DNA from: Knufia peltigerae
Lineage: Eukaryota > Ascomycota > Eurotiomycetes > Chaetothyriales > Trichomeriaceae
Assembly (NCBI GenBank): GCA_030247855.1
Contig: JAPDRN010000106.1
Coordinates: forward strand, 60,615-124,614
Direction of reading: 5' to 3'
DNA: 64,000 bases
This document shows, one piece after another, positions 52,118 to 61,764 of the stretch (positions within the stretch are counted from its first letter, which is position 1; each line of letters begins with the position of its first letter). Under the pieces are notes generated by a model that was not told the origin of the DNA, searched no databases, and was given only the letters and a program-made list of their open reading frames with translations. Made by a program: the position numbers and the translations under genes.

Positions 52118-54574
52118 TTACCTCTCTTGATGTCTCAGTAAGCTTCCCCTGTTAGATCCTGCCGCATGATGAGTATTGGAAAACAATCCTGCAGCTGGAC
52201 TCGCTTGTCGACTTCTGGTTCCTCTGCCGGGGCCATCCAAATTTGGACTTCCTGGAGGTTGAACACTAGATCCTCGGGTCTGGACACCTCGAGTACGCTT
52301 CAATTGACGATTCTCTTCTTCGAGCCTCTTTAGTCGCACTTCTCGGCTGTGGATGCCCAATTCTAGCTCTTGTATCTTCGCAAAGTGCTTTTGAAGACTG
52401 TAAGTGTGACTTTGTTCTTTGAGACGACGCTTCTCATCGCCAGCTTGCTGGGTGAGTTCGGCAACTTTGGTCTCGAGTTCTTGAACTTGTCCGGCGAACT
52501 CGGCGGCTTTGTTAGAGGCTTCTTGATATTGTGTTCGCGTAAACTCAAAGTCCTTGCGTGTGTTCTCTAGTGACTTTTCAAGGTACACGTTCTTTGCCTG
52601 GAGCCCACGAGCCTCTTCACGAGCGGCTTCCAATGCAGCTGCATCGCCACCACCCGCTTTGACTTCTTCTCGCACAGTCGTCAACTCTGCTTGAAGCTCG
52701 GCCACTTTTCGCTTGAGCGACACGTTATCCTCGGCGGTTCTCTCCTGTCGGGATTTATTATTATCAATGATCTTTTGGAGCTTCTTGGTGGAAAAATCTA
52801 ATTCGTGGCATTTCGTCATTCGTTTTTCGTAACGTCGTTGAAGGTTGGCGTGATCCTCCTTCCACTTCTCCAATTGCTCTTGGATTCGCGTCCTTTCTTC
52901 TTCGGCCTTTTGTTTGGCTTCACGTTCGGTTTGAAGATCAGCCTGTAACTTGTTGACAAGCTCCTGCATCTGTTGCAGTTGGTCATTGGGTGGTTCACTT
53001 TTGGTGGCCGCTTCTGCCGAGTCCTGGAGAGGAGTCAACCTCTGCCGCTTGATCAAAGCAGGAAGAACACTGTCAACGTCCAACATTCGTCTCTTGCCGG
53101 ATGGTGTTCCAGATCTTGACGCAGGAGTTCTGGATCGAATGGGTTCTTGAGGTGTCGGAGCCATTGTTGGGACACCACTGGATCTTGATGGACCTAGGTC
53201 CATATCTGTCAATTGCAGCTGAGGCATCGGAAGAGTCCAGTTGCTTGCCCAGTCCAGTGCCAATGAGGCCCTGGTAATCACTTGTGCAAAGATGGCAAGT
53301 TTGCGCTCTGGGGTCTTTCGCAGACCTCGTTGGAGATCTGCCATGTCCATAGCACGGCCTTCGGGTTCATCTGAAGGATCGGGGACATAAGTCGGCCTTC
53401 CTCCGAGATTTGGTCGAGCTTGATACGTCGCACGTACAAGAAGCTTCAACCTTGATGGGGAAGGCATGTCTTTCGGCAGACATCGATCCACGTGCTCAGA
53501 TGAGTTGGATACAAGGAAATGCACCACAGGTAACAATGTTGGAGGTCTCGGAGAGAAGTACTGTCTGATACGCATAACTTGTGGATCTTGCGAATCGAAT
53601 GACGCATCAAATGCAATGATCAAAATAGGTTTCATAGGAAACGCTAGTTGACACGTCGAGAAAGTGCTGACCAATTCGACCTGGAATTCATTTCGAGAAC
53701 GCTCCACCTCCGACGAGCTTAAAGTAATCGCACGATCCTGTCGTCTCACAGTGATATGTTTGAGCTTCAAGTATTGCTCAATCAGGTCTTGTACCGGCCC
53801 TGCTTGACTCATGACGACGATGGAGCATTCAACATGGGCAAGCATGTCAACCAGGTGACCCAGAAGAGAAAATTTAGACCCTGCGTAGTTGGCATAAGCT
53901 GCCTCTGCCTCTGACTGAATGGAATACTGTGTAAAAGTTCCAGGGAGACCAAGGTCCATGTGAGTGACCGTGTCGTTGAGCTGTTGGATCATTTCCATCA
54001 TTTCGATCCGCTCTTGTGTACGGGTGGGAGATCCATTGGCGGAGCCGACAGAGTCATGCCGATTGAGGAATTTCAAGATTGCCTTCTTCTTGGACTTGAT
54101 GATGTCGGAATAGACAGACTGGATCTTGCCTTCAACCGGGAGAGCGAGCGCATATTCTCCAGGCCCTAATACTGGTAAAGTGGGAAGTACCAAGCCGTCA
54201 ATCTGGGCAACGTCTCTTTCATTTTCGACAGACTGTTGACTGGAACTTGCTTTGGATTCTGCCGACGAGTGCTCTGCACTAAAAGACTGTGGTTCTTCCT
54301 CGATCGATTTCTGGATGGGCAGAGCACTCCCGCCAAGCGCAACATCATAGACCGGCGCCTGTGGCGTATGACTAGGAGCAAGCTCAGATCCAGAGAGGTG
54401 CTCGTGATGGCTTGCCAGTGGCGGTGACATCTCTATCCCAGGAGCAGAGAGACCCAGACTACAGAAGGCAGCAGGTAAAGTCTTTCCGAGTCGGCGAAGT
54501 TCCGTGCGGTGACAGCGTTGTGATGGTTGGTGTTGGGTCTTGAGTGGAAGAACGCGACGATTGAAAAGTAGCAC
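52118..54574 (-). CDS. HDA1 histone deacetylase complex subunit (Hda2/Hda3 type)
   Basis: An open frame of 818 residues. The Met at 54430 (MSPPLASHH) gives 770 residues and is the more natural start. A spliced start from a separate frame at 54659 is also possible, so the N-terminus is uncertain. The middle part (about 150-440 of the long form) matches the helicase-like DNA-binding domain of HDA2/3 subunits: GKIQSVYSDIIKSKKKAILK, LLGHLVDMLAHVECSIVVMS, then VQDLIEQYLKLKHITVRR and LIIAFDASFDSQDPQV. A coiled coil runs from about 545 to 760, as in Hda3, which uses it to assemble with Hda2. The product works in the nucleus with a class-II deacetylase to repress transcription. Confidence 0.87.
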   Translation of the reverse strand: MLLFNRRVLPLKTQHQPSQRCHRTELRRLGKTLPAAFCSLGLSAPGIEMSPPLASHHEHLSGSELAPSHTPQAPVYDVALGGSALPIQKSIEEEPQSFSAEHSSAESKASSSQQSVENERDVAQIDGLVLPTLPVLGPGEYALALPVEGKIQSVYSDIIKSKKKAILKFLNRHDSVGSANGSPTRTQERIEMMEMIQQLNDTVTHMDLGLPGTFTQYSIQSEAEAAYANYAGSKFSLLGHLVDMLAHVECSIVVMSQAGPVQDLIEQYLKLKHITVRRQDRAITLSSSEVERSRNEFQVELVSTFSTCQLAFPMKPILIIAFDASFDSQDPQVMRIRQYFSPRPPTLLPVVHFLVSNSSEHVDRCLPKDMPSPSRLKLLVRATYQARPNLGGRPTYVPDPSDEPEGRAMDMADLQRGLRKTPERKLAIFAQVITRASLALDWASNWTLPMPQLQLTDMDLGPSRSSGVPTMAPTPQEPIRSRTPASRSGTPSGKRRMLDVDSVLPALIKRQRLTPLQDSAEAATKSEPPNDQLQQMQELVNKLQADLQTEREAKQKAEEERTRIQEQLEKWKEDHANLQRRYEKRMTKCHELDFSTKKLQKIIDNNKSRQERTAEDNVSLKRKVAELQAELTTVREEVKAGGGDAAALEAAREEARGLQAKNVYLEKSLENTRKDFEFTRTQYQEASNKAAEFAGQVQELETKVAELTQQAGDEKRRLKEQSHTYSLQKHFAKIQELELGIHSREVRLKRLEEENRQLKRTRGVQTRGSSVQPPGSPNLDGPGRGTRSRQASPAAGLFSNTHHAAGSNRGSLLRHQER

Positions 54575-56027
54575 TTGGCACCACGTGATGCAGGGGAGTG
54601 ATCACCCTGGCCACATCCCAGACCTCGCTATGGACTTTCCCGTCCCCAGAGGCGGCCATTCACCTACTGTACAAATGGGTGTGGTAAACTGATTATTTGA
54701 GGCACTCTTTTTTGAATTTCTGCTCATCGGCCTGCCCCTTCTTATACTGGTACACGGATTTTTTGAGTTTTAAGAAAAAAACCGACTGAGGCTTTCGTTA
54801 TCTCAAGTGCCATTGCGGGAGACAGCCTTGCAATCTTGCCAGCTTCCATCACGCCGCTCGATCCGAGTAGAAATGTTGGGTTCATCACTGTTTGTGAAAA
54901 GCATCGTCACAATGCCATGAAACGAATAGTTGCGATGGGCTCGTCCACGAGCCAATTTACGATACTTGGGAATGACGGGTTCTACGCTGTCGTCCTTCTG
55001 TAGGTAGGTAGCTGTACCGCGAAATTGATGATTGTAGTGGTGGGCTAACATACAACACCTCCGCATAAGTCACTATCCACCCCCAAAATTTCCTCTATTT
55101 TACACCAAGATTCTAGAAGTTCAATACATTGTAACTTTTTATTCAGTTGAAGAACTTGTATTGAAATTTATAGTATAGATAGAAAAAACTATAAAGAAAA
55201 GATTATATATATAAAATTTTCTTATATTATTCAATTCAAAAGCACTATCTTAATTTTAGAAGAAAGAGACATCATAATTTAAAAGTTTTATAGACTTAGT
55301 TCTACTAAAAAAGTAAATAGTTATGTATATTGTAGTAAAATAGAGGAAATTTTGGGCGGGGACGGTGACTTATGCGGAAGTGTTGTATCACGCACGCGGC
55401 ACAAGACTACCTTATCGCTGAAGTGCCCGCCCAATAGTCAAGAGACATTCTCAAGGACAATGATAACGACTAAATTATTAGTTCTCTCAGTCGTGTGCCT
55501 TGTACAAAGATATCTCGATAGGCATTCTCTCAGATCGCCCCTTCCAGCGCCTAAGAACAACAAAATCGAGAAGATCCCGGTGGAGGTCCGGCCCAGACGG
55601 AAGCGAGGGAATGCTGTGCGCCCCAATGTCTTGGATATTAGGTAGTGTATGGTGTTGCTTGTGATTGACAAGAGACGACATTAGCTAGCTTTCAGCATAG
55701 GCTGAGAGAGAGAGGGAGACGATAACGCAAAGATGAAGCAGAATGTAAGGTAACGCCGGGGAGGCTTTTAACCAATAATTAAAATCGTCTATCAGTTCTT
55801 CCTTAGGCAGTCAGTACCCGGTGAAGATGGCGCTATTGGTTCGTCGGTGGCAATCCAAAGGCTGACGCCAATCTTGACACCTAAAAAATGCGCCATTTCG
55901 CAAGAATCACGCACTTGGAAAATGGAGAGAGATGGAGGGAAATGTCAATGTCCTCTTGCACAAGATTGTGATGCATCCATGACCCAAGTCTAAAACTAAT
56001 GCGCATTTAAAAATCAGTACATCCCTT
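54575..56027. other. Intergenic region hosting a MITE
   Basis: Divided by the transposable element at 55053-55385. The left part (54575-55052) holds the promoter of the HDA1-complex gene. The right part (55386-56027) contains only short frames and the 3' flank of the flavin monooxygenase. A GAGAGAGAGAG tract is at about 55702-55713. Confidence 0.55.
55053..55385. mobile_element. Tc1/mariner-type MITE, 333 bp with 51-bp terminal inverted repeats
   Basis: The left repeat 55053-55103 and the reverse complement of 55335-55385 share the start CAACAC(C/T)TCCGCATAAGTC and the inner end AAAATTTCCTCTATTTTAC, with about five mismatches in 51 positions. Both ends are flanked by TA (55051-55052 and 55386-55387), the target duplication of the Tc1/mariner (including pogo/Fot1) superfamily. 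The 231-base centre is very AT-rich and has no open frame, so the element is non-autonomous. It sits between two genes without breaking either. Confidence 0.88.
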
Positions 56028-57596
56028 CTAACATTTGGCCTCTTGAAACATCGCCAGATCCTTCTCCTCTGCGTTCTTTCGCCACTCTTCGAAATCGAAT
56101 CCAAGCTCTTCCATCGTTCTGACCTTGACTTTGGCCTCTCCTCTCTTCAGATAAGCGGCCTTGATGTCGGGAAACTTCGATCTCATCCACACTTGTCTCT
56201 CGTCCCATCTGGTCCCAAGTCGGCCGACACCCTCATTCTCGAGACCATCTCTCTTGCTCGCCTCTTGAGCCCAGGCATAGAGCTCATTAATCTGTGCGGC
56301 GTCCTGTGGGAACTTTTTGAGATGAAAATACTTGCCATCTCCGTTCTTTGCCATATTGTTCAGCTCCCACTTTTGCATCTCGTTCGTCGCCGGTAAGCTG
56401 AGTCGACCACTCCAGACACGGGCAACAACAGCCGCCTGGTTTTGAGACAACGGAAAGGGGATGACTTTGAGATTGATAACTGGGAACGCAAGTGTGGGAT
56501 GATTGATATGAAACAAGTGCTGATACAATCCTCTTGTGCGGAAACCGTCAGTGACCAGTGGCGGCGACAACTTTGACAGAAAAGGAAACGAATAAAAATA
56601 TCCGGTCGCAAAGACGATCGCGTCAATGTCCTCTTCAATTTTGCCACTTTTGAATCTCAACGCCCGGTTACCTTCGCTGGCAGGGAGGCACTCTACAAGC
56701 TCGTCGATATCCTCTCGCCACTGGGCCGGTGGTAAGGTTCCGAATGCTGATACTGAACGGGCAGATAGAAAAATGGGATGTTTGCAGTGTAGGCCAATCT
56801 GGGTCGCAATGTCGAGACCACTGGCAGAGTTCCCCACCACGAGGACCTTCTTGCCCCGAAAGTCCTCTGGTCTGCGATATGCCTTGGAATGAATGATTGT
56901 CTCCGGGTAGGTGGCGTTCCATTCAGCGATGCCTTTGATATCAGGAACGTAAGGGATAGTATAGTGACCATTCGCGACCACCACTGCGTCGTAGACATGG
57001 TGCGTCGTCTCTTTCGTACGCACGTCTTCGGCAACGAGGTTCCATTGTTCGTGTGCTGCCGTGGTCCGAGGGGCGATGGGCGTCAAGTCCTTGACGGCGG
57101 TATGGAACTTGATGAGATGGCGCACATCAGCGGCGTAATCTTCCAGATATCGTAGAACCGCCTGGTGGCTCGGAAACAATGGGTCGGCAATCGAGAACGG
57201 TTTGTCTGAGAAGGCCATGAGTTGCTTCGGGATGTTGGTCTCCAGATAGTCATACAGGGGCGATTCAAACTCCAGTGACTCGGTGCCTGAGTCGTGGTGG
57301 CCATATCGTGGGTTGGTCTGGGGCACAGGAATGCGTCTGGATCGCACCGGTTCGCAAAGATTCCATATTCCACCCACACCGTCACGTTGTTCGTAAATGT
57401 CTATCGTATCAAAAGCCTTTTCGGCAAGGAGGTATCTAACAGTCAACAGTCAGCTACAATGAAGGTCCACCAAAGAAAAAATTCTTGAAAGCATTTGGAA
57501 GATTGACGACGCTTACTTTGCACACGACACTCCCACCGGACCAGCCCCAATCACCGCGATCCTCGATATCGAGGGTACAAGGCCCGCGTCTCCCAT
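56028..57596 (-). CDS. Flavin-containing monooxygenase (FMO-like)
   Basis: A 495-residue protein from exons 57596-57517 and 57435-56028 (81-base intron). The first exon encodes ISRIAVIGAGPVGVSCAKYL (FAD fold, completed across the splice). The sequence continues with EQRDGVGGIWNL, QTNPRYG, then FRGKKVLVVGNSASGLDIA (NADPH fold) and AIVFATGYFYSFPFL. The FMO fingerprint region reads YPETIIHSKAY, so the His and the last aromatic residue are kept while the first F and G are Y and E. Such enzymes oxygenate soft N or S atoms of small molecules. It is 1.06 kb from a Dal5-like permease that is transcribed in the same direction, and a Zn2Cys6 regulator lies beyond, suggesting a three-gene set. Confidence 0.88.
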
Positions 57597-58658
57597 CGGG
57601 CACAACTGAAGTTGCTAGGGTCGGGTTGGTATTATGAATACCAAGACAAATGCCCACTTAGCCTCCAGACGATTCTTCTTCGTCTTAGAGCGGGTTTATT
57701 ATGGTCGGGCGACGCAGTTGAAATGCTCACAAGTGAAACTCCAAGAAAGGATTTTTCCTGTCAGAATGATGACAACCTGGGTATCCTTTCAGTGCCACGG
57801 CGAAACACACGAGTCCCTTGTTCACCTTATACGATACAAAGAGTGAAAATGTCTTGTGCATGACGTGAATCACGACATTCCAAGATCACAGAATTTCTTA
57901 TCCGATGGCATGATAAGGTGACGGACAAGGTTTTTGGCTTCCTATATCGGTCGGGATCAACCGAGAAGCGAGAAATCCGGACATTTCTCCGGAGCACAGT
58001 ATCGCCACATATTTTATTGATTCAACTAACTATCTATTCTTATACACAAATCTTCTCAAAATCTATTTACCTTTTCGTAAACACATGACAGATTATGACT
58101 TTGGTGATAATTATTGGCTCTCATGCATACAATACAGCACTGGGGTTAAGCGAGCATGTGGCCCAACTGAACCCTAATCGCACTCTTGAGTTGTGTAGAA
58201 TCACCATGCTTGTTGCAACTATTAGGAGCGAGGCAAAGAGCGAGGCGGAGGCGTTGCTCCGCCTCGCGCTCATGAATCTGCCTCATGAGGAGTCTTGAAG
58301 GCATTGCTTGTGCTAAAAGGATCAAGCCCAGTGTTAACCTGCATGAATACTCCAGGCTGAAAAGACTTCTTCGTGAGTATTTTGTTTAGAGTAGATTGGA
58401 TTCATCAGACTCACAATACCAAATCTGCACTGGAACTCAATGAAGCCTCGGCACCCAGGTAATGTGTTTTATGCGGGAATAATCATAACAACTTCAAGGT
58501 CTGCTATAGTACATGATATTCCTGACCCTGATATATTAGTTTGACCTCGTCGCACGGTCAAATGCCTTGGATTTAGGTCAATATGGATTTCGCGATCTTA
58601 GTTTTAGGCCTCCCAAAGTCCACGTCGTCCACTACAACATATCAGGGCTATTCAATCT
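57597..58658. promoter_or_regulatory. Upstream region of the FMO gene
   Basis: This 1.06 kb holds the FMO promoter and the 3' flank of the permease gene. Its one clear structure is the GC-rich hairpin at 58238-58271 (separate entry). No gene is recognised. Confidence 0.5.
58238..58271. repeat. GC-rich hairpin
   Basis: GAGCGAGGCGGAG at 58238-58250 is complementary to CTCCGCCTCG-CGCTC at 58257-58271 with a GCGTTG loop; the right arm carries two extra bases. It lies in AT-rich surroundings about 390 bases beyond the permease stop, too far for a simple terminator claim. Confidence 0.7.
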
Positions 58659-60385
58659 TTACAAGAGATAAGTAAACCCGAGGGCTTTGTCTCCTTCCAG
58701 TCCATTTGTGGTGGCACCTTCGGCCCTCAACTTCTCCTTCTGAGCGTTCCTTCGTCGCAGCAACCAGAAGATGACGGCCACACCAAAGACAGCAACGATT
58801 TCGCAACCCATGCTCACCGCGTTGCCCATTACGTATCTTGGGGCATCTCGGGCAATGTACAGCTGAGAGCCAATAAGCCCAGAGCAGTTAGTGATTGTCA
58901 GAACGAAAGGCAGAGCCACAGATCGCTTGTATTCGGGCGACACGTTGTTGGAAACCCATGCGAGGAAGATGACGCTGAAGGTTGCCATGCCTGACCAATT
59001 TGCAGGAGGTCTGGTTAGCATCGTGATGCAGATGGATCTCCAATGAAAGACATACCTCCAGCACACAGAAACATTGCAATATATCCAGCCACTTTGTTAG
59101 CGGTGCCCACGACGATCGCGTAGCCTAGAATACCAGGAACCACGAGCATACAGAGAAACAGTGCCCTCTTCTTGAAACGATCCGAAAGGAAGGCGACTGT
59201 TCCAATAACGACGGCCCCAAAGATGTAGACGGGGATGGTGAGATAATTGGCTTGGAGTGCGGTGTATCTGGGCAAAGAAACGTCAGCTTCACGATGGACA
59301 CTGGGAAGAGATGCCAGCAAAGGAGGCCCACCCAAATCCCCGTATAATTGTGGGTAAGAAGATGCTGTATCCGAGAACCGCAATCGAGTGGGTGAACAGG
59401 GTGATTGCGGCAATGACGACGAACGGGTCAAAAACTGCCATGGCAAAATAGGACCACCGGAAAGTCTGATCTTCTCCTTTGTAGATTGCCGTTCTCTCTG
59501 CACGGAGTCTCATCGCTTCCTGCTCACTTGCGTTGAGGAACCATGCTTTTTCAGCGCTGGTGGGAAGAAATAGCAGCATCAGCAGACCAACTCCGCCGCT
59601 GAGGGTGCCTTCGATGATGAAGAGCCATCTCCACGCTTCCAGTCCATTTCGGTCGCCACCGACTTGAGTAGCGTACGCAATCAGACCACCAAAGGCGCCG
59701 GAGATGGCAGTGGCAATGTACACAACGGCGATCCGCTTGCCCTGAGAATTTTGGTCCCACTGGAGCAGGCGGTGTCGTCAGCGGTCAAAGTACAAACGGT
59801 CAACAGGGGAAAGCCATGGAAAGCGCGCCATTGACTTACAATGGTGGAAATTATAAAGATGGTCGCAGGTAGCAGGCCGGCCTCAAAGGCTCCAAGGACC
59901 AATCTGCATCCGATGGCCTGCGCGTAAGTATGACAGAAACCCATGCCGAGGGTGGCCGCGGTGAATCCGATCATGGAAATGCAAAGGACGCGGCTGGCGC
60001 CGAAACGTTTGACGGCAACGACCCACGGCACGTCGAGGAGAATGTAGAAGGGGAAAAACAAAGTTGAGATATTGTTGAATTCGTTGCCTTTGAGTCCGAG
60101 GCTTTCTATGACCGGGAGATGATATCAGCACGACGTCTCGACGGCTCAAGGGGTTTGAATTGTCAATAGCTCACTCTCGAGTCCAAAAATTTTGGCGTTG
60201 CCAATGTTGGTCCGGTCGAGCCATGCCAGCAGAATCAGGAGCAGGATGGCGGGCAACAGGAAGATGTCAAACTTGCGAAGCGCTCGCTTCTCATGTTCAC
60301 TCATGAGGGCGGCTGACTCTGCATTCTGAACACTCCCTACGCTTGGAGCGGCCTCCTTCTCAAGTGAATGGCGAACTTGTCCCAT
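58659..60385 (-). CDS. Dal5/allantoate-permease-type MFS anion:cation symporter
   Basis: A 482-residue permease from exons 60385-60175, 60105-59840, 59759-59332, 59267-59056 and 58990-58659. The features are those of the fungal ACS family: LRKFDIFLLPAILLLILLAW with LDRTNIGNAKIFGLE in helix 1, LGLKGNEFNNISTLFFPFY, RLVLGAFEAGLLPATIF in helix 4, GLEAWRWLFIIEG, and YTALQANYLTIPVYIFG in helix 7. Family members import organic anions such as allantoate, nicotinate, pantothenate or dipeptides with protons. The substrate is not readable from sequence. It is divergent from a Zn2Cys6 regulator across 1.4 kb and lies in line with an FMO gene, so it may import the FMO substrate. Confidence 0.9.
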
Positions 60386-61764
60386 TGTTCTTGGATGAAA
60401 CTATGCTACCTGCTGGGATGGTGAAATTGGAATCACAAGATCACGAACAACGACGGGTTCGGTCGAGCTCTTATGAATCTGTCGGCTGGCCCGCTTCTCT
60501 TGGGAGACCACTTCAGACCTACTTGGTCTGAAGTCCGGGGCAGCCTGGAATTCTCCATTCGGAGACCATTCAAGCATTCATCCACAGACCTGTTGGTCCC
60601 CATGGCTTCGCTTGGCAATCCCGGAAAGTGGAATGAGCATCGTTGTCGGCTCCGAGATGGCCAATGAAGTCTCTCGATCCTCCGGGACCAACAATCAACA
60701 GACCCTTGGCATTTGTACATACTACTATGTACTTCAGTTTCTGGGCACAGTGGCACCGCCAAACGGCCTGCCTACATCTCCGGCCGAGACCTTGGATCAG
60801 TTCTGCTGCGATCGTAGTAGAGTAGTTCGACGATAGCTCGCTTGTCGACTTTTCGATGAGATGAGAAACGCCGGCTAACGACTTTTGAATCCGTCAATTG
60901 CGAGAGGACGCATTTCCTCATCGGAGGGTGTGCTGTTCTTCGACGTCCGAGTCCGACTTCCGAGTTCTTCACATTGCAGTACATCTCCATCATTATGTTC
61001 CAACACCAGGTAGTCTGACTAGGCTTCAACCAACCAGCGTATACATATCACTTACCCAAAAACTTTTGAAAAAAAAATCGGGCGAGAGTAAACCCGCGGT
61101 TAAACACAGTACTCGCTAGCTCGCCTTGCAGGTTTGATCTCGCTATGGCTTCTTCACGTCGGAAGATCTCCGCCAACGTTGATATGGGGAAAGCATGGGT
61201 CAATCATGTATGCGGGCCCGATGAAGATATCATCCCTCTCATCGATCATGCGAATGCTGCTTGCGGGTTTCAGCAAGAGTCATCGCCTCGGATCTGCCAT
61301 GACGAGAACAGCATCAGTCCATAGCTGATGCAGTGGAGGAGATCCTCTGGTGATGACGAAGACTCTGGCTTCATGCGAAGCTCACAAGCTACCCGTTGAC
61401 GCTCATCCCCTCCTAGTAGATGTGCAGGGATTTGGGACGTCGGGAGGCGAATCTATGGCAAGAAGAGCATACCGCGAACGTGGTCTATCAGGCGAGAGCA
61501 CTCTAAGACTTTGTTGTCCGTGAAGGTCTCGAGCTCAGTCACGTCAAACCTCATGGTGCATTGTATAGAGAGACTTGTTCGGGAATAGCCTCCCATTGTA
61601 CGAAGATGGGGCAATCTCATTCCTGATTGGCCTGTTCATTCGGAGTTCCATCTCTTGGTCACCCACTCCACTTCATCGACCTCATCCTTCTCTTCTCTTC
61701 ACCTTGAAGTTGGTCGCTCGGTCTATTACTCTGTTGTTTCTCAACTCAACAGCTAGGGTTCTCC
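60386..61764. promoter_or_regulatory. Divergent promoter of permease and Zn2Cys6 regulator, with palindrome
   Basis: The 1.38 kb between divergent ATGs holds a perfect inverted repeat with 10-base arms and a 5-base spacer (ACTTCAGACC-TACTT-GGTCTGAAGT, 60510-60534), 125 bases from the permease ATG. Nearby TCTCC-ATTC-GGAGA is a shorter inverted repeat at about 60551-60564. These are candidate operator sites. No gene is recognised in between. Confidence 0.6.
60510..60534. promoter_or_regulatory. Perfect 10-bp inverted repeat, candidate operator
   Basis: ACTTCAGACC (60510-60519) and GGTCTGAAGT (60525-60534) are exact reverse complements around TACTT. The position 125-149 bases upstream of the permease ATG, in a promoter shared with a regulator gene, fits a dimeric activator site. 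Confidence 0.6.

Noticed and set aside
54459..54659. Separate 66-codon minus-strand frame starting MAASGDGKVH before the HDA1-complex gene
   Set aside because: It could be a first exon, but no convincing donor and acceptor pair joins it to the main frame, so it is noted only as an uncertainty of the start.
55104..55334. AT-rich core as a sign of repeat-induced point mutation
   Set aside because: The AT-rich stretch is bounded exactly by the inverted repeats and is better explained as the core of a MITE.
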